64,000 nucleotides of DNA from Lactobacillus pasteurii DSM 23907 = CRBIP 24.76 (lineage in GTDB: Bacteria > Bacillota > Bacilli > Lactobacillales > Lactobacillaceae): assembly GCF_000297025.1 (NCBI RefSeq), contig NZ_CAKD01000001.1:1-64000 (forward strand). The letters are read 5' to 3'. Shown in pieces: positions 45,778 through 54,323 of the stretch (the stretch's first letter is position 1; every line of letters starts with the position of its first letter). Under the pieces are notes generated by a model. It saw only the letters and a list, made by a program, of their open reading frames with translations. It had not been told where the DNA came from and did not search any database. Both the position numbers and the translations under genes were made by a program.

Positions 45778-47289
45778 ATGAATGCAAAAATCAAAAATAT
45801 AATTTTTTATTTTATTCTACTGCAGCCATTCCTAGACTTTTATTGGTTCTACAATGGCAAGCTGGCTGATATTTTGCCCTTTACTTTGCCAACTATTTTT
45901 AGAATTTTGGCTTGTGGCGTCATATTCTTGATGTTCTACAGTCAAAAAAGCAATTGGCAAAAATTAGGCAAAAACAAATGGCTAATTGTTTATCTATGCT
46001 TATTGATCGCCTATTGTTTAGCTCACTTGATTCATGTCAAAACTTTTACTAGCGTTAACCCAAATGATTACAATTACTCTACTACTAGCGAAATATTTTA
46101 CCTAATTAGAATGTTTCTGCCGTTATTTGTGCTTTATTTGACCAAAGAACTTAGTTTCACTAAAGAAAGCTTCAAGGGGTTGATTCAGCTTTTGTCGCTG
46201 ATTTTTTCAGCTACGATTGTGCTAAGCAATTTATTTGTAATCTCCCTTCGCTCATATGGCGACGGTTTTATTTCGGCCAACATTTTTAGCTGGTTTTCTG
46301 GAAAAATTGGTTACTCTCACCTAGCTTCTAAAGGCTTTTTCAATTTTTCCAATATGATTTCAGCCGTTTTATTCATGCTCTTGCCGCTAATTATTTACTA
46401 CTTGCTCAGTGAGTTTGACTGGAAAATTTTGCTCACAACAACCATTCAGGCGCTGGCCATGGTTGAAATAGGCACCAAAGTCGCTTTAGCCGGATTGATT
46501 GGCGGAATCATCATCTGCTTGATCGTCTACTTGCTTCATGTCTTTTTATTTAAAGATGCTAAATTAAACAAAAAAGCCATCCTAGCCCTTGTAGCAATCG
46601 AAGTTGGAGGATTAGCCATAACGCCTTTTACGCCAGCTATTCAGCGCTACCGCTATGAAAATTATCTAGCCCAGTTATCCGATCATAATCTAAAAGCCGA
46701 AAATGCTCAGCTAGAAAAAGGCCTAGCCAAGGCTTCAACTAAAAAGGAAAAAGATGAATTCTTGAAGGGATTTATTCGCAAAAATTACAAAGCTTATGCC
46801 TTAAATCCCAAATTTGTCTTTAAATCCTATTCTTATCAATATGATCCAGAATTTTGGCTCGGCATCATGAAAGAGCCAGGCGATTTGCGCTTGCAAAACC
46901 GGCATCTAGAAATCGCCATGCTCAATCAAGTACGAGCAACTAACAATAATCGCTTAGATAAAGTGCTAGGAATTTCTTACACTCGAGAAAGCAATATTTT
47001 CAATCTTGAGCGTGACTTTTTGTCTCAGGTCTATTCCTTAGGGTGGCTCGGAATGCTGCTTTTTGTAGGGCCTTATTTGGCTATTCTGCTTTATGCTATT
47101 ATCAACTGGCTGGCTAGAAAAGAGAACCGCAACTTCTTGACTAGCAGCTTGCTGGTGGCAATTAGCTTTATGCTAGCTGCAGCCTTCTTCTCTGGCAACG
47201 TGATGGACTTCTTGACGTCTAGCTTCATCTTAGCCTTTGTCAGTGGCTATTTGCTTAGCTTATTTAAGAAAAATAAATTTACTGCCTAA
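45778..47289 (+). CDS. Wzy/O-antigen ligase-like polytopic membrane protein
   Basis: 503 residues with about ten to twelve membrane helices and one large loop of about 130 residues (roughly 285-410). Topology and the loop pattern fit O-antigen ligase/polymerase (Wzy_C) proteins used in wall or capsular polysaccharide assembly. The start ATG 45778 has AGGAGAAG. No other polysaccharide gene lies next to it, so the substrate is open. Confidence 0.75.
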   Translation: MNAKIKNIIFYFILLQPFLDFYWFYNGKLADILPFTLPTIFRILACGVIFLMFYSQKSNWQKLGKNKWLIVYLCLLIAYCLAHLIHVKTFTSVNPNDYNYSTTSEIFYLIRMFLPLFVLYLTKELSFTKESFKGLIQLLSLIFSATIVLSNLFVISLRSYGDGFISANIFSWFSGKIGYSHLASKGFFNFSNMISAVLFMLLPLIIYYLLSEFDWKILLTTTIQALAMVEIGTKVALAGLIGGIIICLIVYLLHVFLFKDAKLNKKAILALVAIEVGGLAITPFTPAIQRYRYENYLAQLSDHNLKAENAQLEKGLAKASTKKEKDEFLKGFIRKNYKAYALNPKFVFKSYSYQYDPEFWLGIMKEPGDLRLQNRHLEIAMLNQVRATNNNRLDKVLGISYTRESNIFNLERDFLSQVYSLGWLGMLLFVGPYLAILLYAIINWLARKENRNFLTSSLLVAISFMLAAAFFSGNVMDFLTSSFILAFVSGYLLSLFKKNKFTA

Positions 47290-47293
47290 ACAA

Positions 47294-47328
47294 AAATTGA
47301 GGTTCGAAATTGAACCTCAATTTTTTTA
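47294..47328. terminator. Terminator after the Wzy-like gene
   Basis: Strong stem AATTGAGGTTC/GAACCTCAATT (about 47294-47320) with T run. On the minus strand it also lies directly below the amber-extended reading frame. Confidence 0.85.
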
Positions 47329-47415
47329 TTTATATTTGATAAAGCTGCCATCTGGAATTCGAATCAAGTAATACTTGGTCGCAACTCTGCCAGAATGAAA
47401 GCCTAGGCCATTTTG
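47326..47415 (-). pseudogene. In-frame conserved-looking tail beyond an amber codon
   Basis: After the TAG at 47418-47416, the same frame continues for 29 codons: QNGLGFHSGRVATKYY, then LIRIPDGSFIKYK, then TAA at 47328-47326. A TGG-to-TAG change would turn KKN-stop-QNG into KKN-W-QNG. The tail reads like a real protein ending (LIRIPD). Either a nonsense mutation, read-through or a sequencing error; see findings. Confidence 0.75.
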
Positions 47416-47985
47416 CTAATTTTTCTTGTAAACAGCTGTATAGATAGCCACATAAGCCTTTTGGTATTGTTGGTCTTTTTTGGCTAAGACTTTATCATTA
47501 TATGGAATCTTTTCTGCACTAACGTCCAAAACCTTGGGACCAAAAGCAACTGAGGCTTGCGTACCTGGAACTTTATATTTTTGTCCATCAATATAGAAGG
47601 TATATTCTTGTGAGCCCACCTTCTTCTTAGCTGAGTCAATTGTCACATAGCTAGAATTGCCACTGCCACCTGTTTCAAGAACTAGTGGCTTATATTCAAC
47701 GCTAGAAGTGATACGGCTACTATCCTCAAGGTCTGGATTATCCAAAAAGACATTGTTGAACATCCAAACACTGGCCACAAGAAAAGCAACTACTTCCACA
47801 AGCGACAATAGCGTATTCTTCCAAGTAAAGCGCTTGTGCTCTTTGATAATCATCTTAATTCGGCGCTGGCGAATATTTTGCACGATAAACACCAAGTACA
47901 AGATAATCGCTACTACTAGCAGAATTCCCAAGAAATTCCAACCTGTTTTTTGACTTCCACCAGTTACAACTAAAAAATCTAACAT
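47416..47985 (-). CDS. LVIS_2131-like membrane protein, C-terminally truncated by an amber codon
   Basis: 189 residues up to the stop: two membrane helices (about 17-35 and 58-78) with a basic loop between (RRIKMIIKEHKRF), then a soluble outer domain with YIDGQKYKVPG. It resembles the lactobacillus LVIS_2131 family as I recall it, which is the basis for the name. Function unknown. It follows the 48019 gene by 33 bases and is probably cotranscribed. The product may be shortened by about 30 residues relative to homologues. Confidence 0.68.
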   Translation of the reverse strand: MLDFLVVTGGSQKTGWNFLGILLVVAIILYLVFIVQNIRQRRIKMIIKEHKRFTWKNTLLSLVEVVAFLVASVWMFNNVFLDNPDLEDSSRITSSVEYKPLVLETGGSGNSSYVTIDSAKKKVGSQEYTFYIDGQKYKVPGTQASVAFGPKVLDVSAEKIPYNDKVLAKKDQQYQKAYVAIYTAVYKKN

Positions 47986-48018
47986 TCTTTTTCTCCCTAT
48001 CTAGGAGTTACCCCGCTC

Positions 48019-48531
48019 CTATTTGTCAGAACTACTTTCCTTTTCGTCTTCCTTAGCTTCTTTAGGCTCATTTTCGTAGTTGCGGATGGTCTGCAACTTT
48101 TCAAATATTTGCTCAGTTAAAAGTTCAACATACTTGTCTGGGTCGGCTAACAATTCTGCCTCACTAGCTAATAAATCGATTCTGAAAGCTGATGCGTTCA
48201 AAAAGTCTGAACTAGTTTCAAAGTAAAGATTTACATCATTTTCGCTTCCTTCATCAAAGAAATTATAGATCTTTTTATAGTTTGCATATGGCAAATTGAT
48301 AATATTATTTTCCAAACTAAAAGTTGCTGGGCGCTGGCCTTCAACTTCTAAACTAGTTCGAATCAAAGAGTCATGCTTATAAGCTGCTACAACCTCATTG
48401 ACCATCTTCTCTGCATAAGATTTAAGCTTGGTCTTGGACTTGCTGATGGTAGCGTATTTAACAGTTTCCAAGTCCTGAATATAATCTTCGTTTTCAATTT
48501 TATTAACTAAGTCATTTAACTTTATCTTCAA
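48019..48531 (-). CDS. Unknown acidic protein
   Basis: 170 residues, no signal or membrane segment, very acidic C-terminus (NEPKEAKEDEKESSSDK). I do not recognise a family. The frame has no ATG near its beginning; the best start is TTG at 48531 (MKIKLND) with AGAGGA about 9 bases upstream; the frame opens further back at 48552, also TTG. It precedes the LVIS_2131-like gene. Confidence 0.65.
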   Translation of the reverse strand: MKIKLNDLVNKIENEDYIQDLETVKYATISKSKTKLKSYAEKMVNEVVAAYKHDSLIRTSLEVEGQRPATFSLENNIINLPYANYKKIYNFFDEGSENDVNLYFETSSDFLNASAFRIDLLASEAELLADPDKYVELLTEQIFEKLQTIRNYENEPKEAKEDEKESSSDK

Positions 48532-48623
48532 AACAAATTTTCCTCTACCCAAAATTCTAATTCAATATTATATTTATAAATTTGCCACAAAAACCTGCAA
48601 TTAGCAAATCATAATCGCAAACA

Positions 48624-48798
48624 GAAAAAGGCAGGTCTTATTAAAAAGGCCTGCCTCTTTCAATCAGGGCACAAAATGTGTGATTACTACCTGTTCACAT
48701 CAGGGCAATCAACGTCGGCACTTCCCGTGCTTGCTATCAAAAGCAGACGTCCCCTATCTCAAAAATATCCGCATCTCGCGTTCTTTTTTCGACTCGTC
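48624..48798 (-). ncRNA. Candidate small RNA (about 175 nt) of unrecognised family
   Basis: No reading frame of note on the minus strand. It is bounded by its own promoter (TTTACA at 48834-48829, 18 bases, TATAAT at 48810-48805) and a strong terminator (arms 48629-48637 and 48648-48656, then a T run). Inside, several helices can be drawn: AGGG-GACGTC with GACGTT-CCCT enclosing two small hairpins (TGCTTTTGATAGCA and GCACGGGAAGTGC). GCCCTGAT occurs twice. Length would suit 6S RNA or a similar housekeeping RNA, but I cannot match it to one. Confidence 0.6.
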
Positions 48799-48804
48799 GC
48801 TAAT

Positions 48805-48834
48805 ATTATATCCTTTTGCGCTTGTTTTTGTAAA
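48805..48834 (-). promoter_or_regulatory. Promoter of the candidate small RNA
   Basis: TTTACA and a perfect TATAAT spaced by 18 bases, overlapping the last codons and stop of the ThrE2-type gene. Not needed by the downstream gene at 48531, which begins after the terminator. Confidence 0.68.
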
Positions 48835-49276
48835 CTTTTCGCGTTCGGTTTAACATTTCAGTAAACATAGTTGAAAGCAAAATTCCCAAGGCAATCGAAC
48901 AAGTAACTACGGCCACTCGCAAAATTGCCGCTTCGCCTGCATCGACATCCCCATTAACTAGCGACCTAACCGCCTGATAAGCTGGCACGCCCGGTACTAA
49001 TGGAACTAAAGCTGGAATGTTGAACACTGTCACTGGAGCCTTTTTTATTCTGGCAAAAATTAGTCCCATAATTCCAATTATAAAAGCCCCCATTAAATTA
49101 GACAGCATTCTACCAGATCCAGCCTTAGCCAAAAGCCAATAAGTCATCCAGCCGATAATTCCGCTCACCCCGGCCAAATTCAAAACTCGGTGGGGAACAT
49201 TGATCGTTAAAGCAAAGCCGACTGATGCAACATATGAAAAGATAATATTGATTAAAATCTCCAACCAAAATGGCAT
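48806..49276 (-). CDS. Threonine/serine exporter, ThrE2-type subunit
   Basis: 156 residues with about five membrane helices, of the ThrE_2 (formerly DUF3815) kind: PALVPLVPGVPAYQAVRSLVNGD. It corresponds to the C-terminal half of fused ThrE. It starts 2 bases after the stop of the ThrE1-type gene and should assemble with it to export threonine or serine. Confidence 0.88.
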   Translation of the reverse strand: MPFWLEILINIIFSYVASVGFALTINVPHRVLNLAGVSGIIGWMTYWLLAKAGSGRMLSNLMGAFIIGIMGLIFARIKKAPVTVFNIPALVPLVPGVPAYQAVRSLVNGDVDAGEAAILRVAVVTCSIALGILLSTMFTEMLNRTRKVYKNKRKRI

Positions 49277-49278
49277 TC

Positions 49279-50052
49279 TTACGCTCCCAAAAATTTAATC
49301 ATAATTGCCACTCCGCCTCCTAGGGCCAAAGCCGTCAAAGTAGCTTCAAACATCCTAACAACTCCTGATAACAGATCGCCCATGAACAAGTCTCTTAAAG
49401 CGTTGGTTAAAGCTAATCCTGGAACCAACGTCATCAAAGCACCGATCAAAATATTGTCGACGATTGTCTGCGGAAACATAAAATGAATGCCAATTGCCGC
49501 CATCCCCATCAGCATAGCAGAGACTAATTCAGATAAAAACCGAACCTTAGTATAGCGCTTGAAATAAACATAGAAGACATAACCCAAAACGCCAACTACT
49601 GCAGCAGCTGGAAAATCGACCCAGTCATAGTCATCCATGAATAAAACCATTAAGGTCGCACTTAAAGTAGCAGCTCCAACTGCTTGCAGCCACAGCGGAA
49701 AAGCTGGGGTATTAGTTGCTACATCCAAGATCGCTTGTCTTAATTGAGTTAGATTGATTTTTTTGGTCGCAAATTGGCGCGACAAGTCATTAACTCGGTC
49801 AACTAACTCTAGATTAATATTGCGGTCGCGGATCTGCTTCATCTGCATCATATCCCCGCCATCCAAACTCATAAAAATACCAGTTGGCGTTGCAAAAACT
49901 CTGGGATCATCAATTCCTGCATTTCGCGCAATTCTGAGCATTGTATCCTCAACCCGGTACATTTCGCTGCCGCCTTCGATCATTAGTCGTCCAGCTGTTA
50001 GGCAGATGTCGAGGATTTCTTGATAAAATTTTTCACTTTCTTTATTTGTCAT
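49279..50052 (-). CDS. Threonine/serine exporter, ThrE1-type subunit
   Basis: 257 residues of the ThrE_1 (formerly DUF1212) kind. A cytoplasmic start with MIEGGSEMYRVEDTMLRIA is followed by about five membrane helices; ALMTLVPGLALTNALRDLFMGDLLSG is the family signature. Partner of the following gene. Located 35 bases after the ABC-F gene. Confidence 0.88.
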   Translation of the reverse strand: MTNKESEKFYQEILDICLTAGRLMIEGGSEMYRVEDTMLRIARNAGIDDPRVFATPTGIFMSLDGGDMMQMKQIRDRNINLELVDRVNDLSRQFATKKINLTQLRQAILDVATNTPAFPLWLQAVGAATLSATLMVLFMDDYDWVDFPAAAVVGVLGYVFYVYFKRYTKVRFLSELVSAMLMGMAAIGIHFMFPQTIVDNILIGALMTLVPGLALTNALRDLFMGDLLSGVVRMFEATLTALALGGGVAIMIKFLGA

Positions 50053-50087
50053 AGTTATTCCACGCTAGTTATGGCATTTGATGAATC

Positions 50088-51629
50088 TTAAGCCAATTTT
50101 TCTAAATCAATAGTCTTGTCAATCCAGTCTCCTCTGAAGAAGTCTCGTTCGTGACTAACGATAATTACCCCTCCTGGGAAATTGATAATTGCTTTTCTTA
50201 ATGCATCCTTAGTATCATTGTCCAAGTGGTTGGTTGGTTCGTCCAAAAACAGCAAATTAGCTGGTTCAAACTGCATCTTGGCTAATTTCACCTTTTCTTG
50301 TTCCCCACCAGACAATTCCTTTAACGGACTCATTGCCTGCTGAGCAGTTAGCCCCATCTTAGCTAAAGCTTGTCGCAATTCTTTGGGCTTTTTGCGCTCA
50401 AACTCTTCTTGCAAGTACTGCAAGGCAGTCATATTGCCATTTGGCCAGGTCAAATCCTGCTTGAAGTAAGCTAGTTTAGCTGTAATTGAGAGATCAAAGC
50501 TGCCGTAAATTGGCTTGATCTGCCCTAGCAAAGTCTTCAATAAAGTGGTTTTGCCGATTCCGTTAAAGCCGGTGATGGCTACTTTTTCGCTGCCGCCAAC
50601 TGAGAAATTGAAGGCAGTCTTAACCAAAGCTTGGTCATAGCCAATCACCAAATCTTGCGTTTGCAAAAGCAAATTAGAAGCCGTTGCCACATATGGAAAA
50701 TCAAATTTAGCCTTTTTGTTGTTTTTTGGCGGATTCAAAATATCCATTCTCGCTAATTGCTTTTCCCGAGATTTGGCACTTTTAGCCCGCGTACCTGCCT
50801 TGTTCTTTCGAATATATTCTTCAGTCTTAGCAATCTTGCGTTGCTGGTTGGCATAGGCCTTTAGGTAGGTTTCGCGGTTAGCTGCTTTTTGTCCAGTAGC
50901 TTGCTTGAGCGTGCCGGTATAGCGGGTAATCGTGCCAAAGTCGATATCAATAATGCAATTGGCAATTCGTCCCAAAAAGTCATAGTCGTGACTAACAACG
51001 ATAAAAGCTCCAGCAAAGTTATTCAAATATTCAACTAGCCAATCAATATGAGAAACATCTAAATAATTGGTTGGTTCGTCCAAAACTAAGACATTTGGAC
51101 TTTCTAAAAGTAGCTTAGCCAAAATAATCTTAGATCTTTGTCCACCAGACAATTTTGACACATCATGGTCAAACCCGAGTTCTGCTAGACCAAGTCCAGA
51201 AGCAACTTGCTCAATTTCTGTATCGATGTTGTAGAAATTATTTTCTTCAAGAAAAGTTTGCACTTTGCCAGCTTTTTCTAGCAAAGTATCATCCCCACTT
51301 TCGCCATAACGCGTATAAAGCTCTGTCAGCTCTTTTTCTTTGGCATATAAATTATCATAAGCCGTCCGTAAAAAACCCCTAATCGTTACGCCAGGGCTTA
51401 ATTTTGCATACTGATCAAGATAGCCCACGCTGACTTTATTTTGCCATTTGACTGATCCTTCATCTGGAATAATTTCCCCAGTCAAAATCTTGATCAAGGT
51501 CGATTTTCCCACTCCATTTTGACCAGTAACTCCCATATGGTCTTCTTTGTTCAAAACGAAGTTGGCATTTTCGTATAAAGTTTTATCAATAAAGCTTTGA
51601 CTTAAATTCTTTACCTCTAATAAGCTCAT
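50088..51629 (-). CDS. ABC-F family ATPase (translation-associated)
   Basis: 513 residues, two ABC domains and no membrane segments. Walker A motifs are GQNGVGKST (36-44) and GFNGIGKTT (second half); signatures are LSGGQRSK and LSGGEQEK. A Lys/Arg-rich linker (about 245-310) sits between the halves. ABC-F proteins act on the ribosome; the specific role (stalling relief or antibiotic protection) is not clear. It follows the 52020 gene by 16 bases. Confidence 0.9.
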   Translation of the reverse strand: MSLLEVKNLSQSFIDKTLYENANFVLNKEDHMGVTGQNGVGKSTLIKILTGEIIPDEGSVKWQNKVSVGYLDQYAKLSPGVTIRGFLRTAYDNLYAKEKELTELYTRYGESGDDTLLEKAGKVQTFLEENNFYNIDTEIEQVASGLGLAELGFDHDVSKLSGGQRSKIILAKLLLESPNVLVLDEPTNYLDVSHIDWLVEYLNNFAGAFIVVSHDYDFLGRIANCIIDIDFGTITRYTGTLKQATGQKAANRETYLKAYANQQRKIAKTEEYIRKNKAGTRAKSAKSREKQLARMDILNPPKNNKKAKFDFPYVATASNLLLQTQDLVIGYDQALVKTAFNFSVGGSEKVAITGFNGIGKTTLLKTLLGQIKPIYGSFDLSITAKLAYFKQDLTWPNGNMTALQYLQEEFERKKPKELRQALAKMGLTAQQAMSPLKELSGGEQEKVKLAKMQFEPANLLFLDEPTNHLDNDTKDALRKAIINFPGGVIIVSHERDFFRGDWIDKTIDLEKLA

Positions 51630-51645
51630 TCATTCCCAGTCCTAA

Positions 51646-52020
51646 CTACTGTTTATTTTTTTGTTCTTGTTCGTATTTTTGCAAAATATCTAGGATTCTA
51701 GGCCAGTATCTTTTAGGCAAAATCAATTGCAAGCGATCGTGATAGATAGGAAAATCGCTAACCTTTAACCCAGTCATCTTGGCAAGTTCCTGGTCAGTCA
51801 AATGATATTCTTGCACAATGCGCTTGATTTCGCTGCTGGCATGTCCGCGGAAATAAGAAAAAATATAAAACAAAATAGATGAAATTCCTGCCAAAGCAAT
51901 AGAAACTGGCAGGCTCAATCTAAAGTTGCCATGTGCAATAAAAAATACAGCAATAAAGGCAATCAAAGCTGAAATTAGCCCGTAGACGATCGGAAAGGTT
52001 AATTTAGGTTTTGCTTTCAT
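51646..52020 (-). CDS. Small membrane protein of unknown function
   Basis: 124 residues with two membrane helices (about 8-28 and 35-54) and a cytoplasmic C-terminal part rich in charged residues. I do not recognise a family. It heads the transcript leading into the ABC-F and ThrE genes. Confidence 0.6.
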   Translation of the reverse strand: MKAKPKLTFPIVYGLISALIAFIAVFFIAHGNFRLSLPVSIALAGISSILFYIFSYFRGHASSEIKRIVQEYHLTDQELAKMTGLKVSDFPIYHDRLQLILPKRYWPRILDILQKYEQEQKNKQ

Positions 52021-52123
52021 GTTGATTCCTCTCTTGAAAAAACATCAAAAAAATAAGTGGCCCGCACCAAATCATTTTAGTACTTGTCACCTATTTTATA
52101 CTGTTTTTCTTATTTTGAAAATT

Positions 52124-53344
52124 TTAGTGGTATAAGTCAAAACGACCTACGCCAAATACTTGCTTCATACCGCCGATTTCAAGAAGAGACTTGTTGATAA
52201 TCATCTTCTTCAAAGCAGATGCAAGATAGCCCTTGTATGGCTTACCCATTGCCATACCTACAGCCTTGTCTTCACCGATTGAACATACTTCACCTAATGA
52301 CTTGTAAGTGTAAGCTGCTGGTCGACTAGTGCCGCCAATTCTAGCTGCAAGGTCCTTAGCTGCATAAGTACCCATAGTTAAAGCCATTTGGGCAGTTGGT
52401 GGGTATGGGAATTTCTTGCCAGGCATCATTACCGCAGCATCTTCACCCAAGATGTAAACATCGTCGCTTTCTGGTGCAGTTAAGTGTTCTGAAACCATTA
52501 CACGGTAGCGGTTTTGCTTGAAGCCAGACTTTTCAGTAATTGGGTGTCCACTGAAGGCCATCATCCAGATCATAGTACCAGCCTTAATTACAGTTAGTTC
52601 AGTTCCTTCAGGAGCCTTAGCCATCTTGTATGAAACAGAGTCTTCAGTTACCTTTTGAACGTAAGCTGGATTGATCAATTCAATGTCGCGCTTCTTCATG
52701 ATGTCTAAAGCATAAGCTAAAAGCTTGTCGTTAAACATTGGCAAAACTCTTGGCGAACCATCTAACATAGTGATCTTAATATCTTCAGGGTTGCAGCCAG
52801 CCATCTTGGCATATCTAGGACGCGATTCTGCAATTGCACCAGCTAATTCAACTGCTTGGAAACCTGCCCCGCAAATTACGATTTGCAAGTGCTTAGCATC
52901 GCGATCTTGACGGTAAGCTTGCATTTGTTCGTAAATACGGTCGCGAATTGCTTCAGCTGATTTTACATCGTGCATTGGCAAAGTGTATTCATCTGCGCCT
53001 TCAATTCCGCGCGTACCCAAAGTAAAGCCTAAACCAATTACACAGTAGTCGTATGATACTGGTTCATGATCAGTCAAAATTACTTGCTTGTTTTCGTAGT
53101 CAACCTTTTCAACATTTGCGACAACTAATTCAGTCATTGATGGACGAATTACGTCAGACAATTCAAATGACATCTTAGTGTATGGGTAGTTACCTGAAGC
53201 TACTTCATACAAACGCATAGTTTCATAGTGATATGGTACATTGTTGATTAAAACGATCTTAGCTTGATCACGGAATTTTTTCTGTAAATCAACCACAGTC
53301 TTCAAACCAGCGTAACCAGCACCCAAGACAACAATCTTTTTCAT
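52124..53344 (-). CDS. ndh: Type II NADH dehydrogenase
   Basis: 406 residues. FAD fold starts MKKIVVLGAGYAGLKT, second nucleotide fold IVICGAGFQAVELAG, C-terminal membrane-binding helix. Passes electrons from NADH to menaquinone without pumping protons. Start at 53344 has GGAGG 7 bases upstream; the frame opens 7 codons earlier. Located 21 bases after menA, forming an operon. Confidence 0.93.
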   Translation of the reverse strand: MKKIVVLGAGYAGLKTVVDLQKKFRDQAKIVLINNVPYHYETMRLYEVASGNYPYTKMSFELSDVIRPSMTELVVANVEKVDYENKQVILTDHEPVSYDYCVIGLGFTLGTRGIEGADEYTLPMHDVKSAEAIRDRIYEQMQAYRQDRDAKHLQIVICGAGFQAVELAGAIAESRPRYAKMAGCNPEDIKITMLDGSPRVLPMFNDKLLAYALDIMKKRDIELINPAYVQKVTEDSVSYKMAKAPEGTELTVIKAGTMIWMMAFSGHPITEKSGFKQNRYRVMVSEHLTAPESDDVYILGEDAAVMMPGKKFPYPPTAQMALTMGTYAAKDLAARIGGTSRPAAYTYKSLGEVCSIGEDKAVGMAMGKPYKGYLASALKKMIINKSLLEIGGMKQVFGVGRFDLYH

Positions 53345-53365
53345 AACTTTTCCTCCGTTGTTCAA

Positions 53366-54277
53366 TTAAAGTAGAATTCCAATCAAAAAAGTAACGATAT
53401 AAATCAGTGACCCCATCAAAAGAGTCTTAACTGCGGTAATGAAGGTCTCTGTTTTGACTTGCTTAGCCACCAATATCTTATTTTGCTGATAAACGAAAGG
53501 TACTAGAAAAATTGTCAGCCAAACTGATTTTGGCGCTACTTGCAAAAGCGGCAATAGCATAAGTACGATAAATATCACAATATTCTTTATTGTGTAGGCA
53601 GCAAGGCCTGCCTTTTTACCAATAAAATGAATAATCGTTTTGCGATGGTTATCCTCATCTTCTTGTGCATCGCAGATATTATTTGCTAAAAGCAAATTAG
53701 AAATCCACAACTCTAGCGGCAAGGCTAGCAAAAAGATATTTAAGACACTTGCCCAGTTCCAAACAAATACTTGGTAGCTATTCAAGTACACGCTCAAAAA
53801 TACAATCACAAAGCCCATAGTAAAGCCTGAGAAGAACTCTCCTAAAGGCAGATTGGAAATTGGCAAAGGACCTGATGAGTATAAGTAACCGATTGCAAAA
53901 CAGAATAACCCTAACCATAATACCGCTAATCCTGCCTGATTCACAAGCCATAAGCCTAGCAAAGCAGAAATAATGGTAAAAGCCCACATCAAATTCCGAA
54001 CTAGCTTAGGATCAATATGTTCGCGTCCGATAATATTAGTATTTTGTTGATAAGACTTACTATCCGCGCGATAATAATCACTGTAGTTGTCGAGCATATC
54101 AACGACCATGTTGTACAAAAACATCGCAATAAAAAATACAATTGCTAGTAGCGGATTAGTATGATGATAAGCAAAAATACTGTAAAATAAACCTAAAAGA
54201 AAAGGCGCTACGCTGGCAACTTTAGCTTTAATTTCAACTAGTTCCAGAAAAACGCTAATTTTCAATAAAAAACACAT
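53366..54277 (-). CDS. menA: 1,4-dihydroxy-2-naphthoate polyprenyltransferase (MenA/UbiA)
   Basis: About 303 residues, eight to nine membrane helices. The UbiA aspartate motif is NMVVDMLDNYSDYYRADS (about 75-92). It attaches a polyprenyl chain to DHNA, the step before menaquinone methylation. I place the start at ATG 54277, but its Shine-Dalgarno is adjacent; a TTG four codons later (54265) is an alternative. Other menaquinone genes are not in this window. Confidence 0.88.
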   Translation of the reverse strand: MCFLLKISVFLELVEIKAKVASVAPFLLGLFYSIFAYHHTNPLLAIVFFIAMFLYNMVVDMLDNYSDYYRADSKSYQQNTNIIGREHIDPKLVRNLMWAFTIISALLGLWLVNQAGLAVLWLGLFCFAIGYLYSSGPLPISNLPLGEFFSGFTMGFVIVFLSVYLNSYQVFVWNWASVLNIFLLALPLELWISNLLLANNICDAQEDEDNHRKTIIHFIGKKAGLAAYTIKNIVIFIVLMLLPLLQVAPKSVWLTIFLVPFVYQQNKILVAKQVKTETFITAVKTLLMGSLIYIVTFLIGILL

Positions 54278-54323
54278 CCCTTCAACTACATAAAGTTTCA
54301 ACTATATTATAAGGAAAGATCCA

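Noticed and set aside
47326-47415. The tail fragment first read as a remnant of a separate surface protein
   Set aside because: It is in frame with the gene before it, separated only by one TAG, so it is better explained as the interrupted end of that gene.
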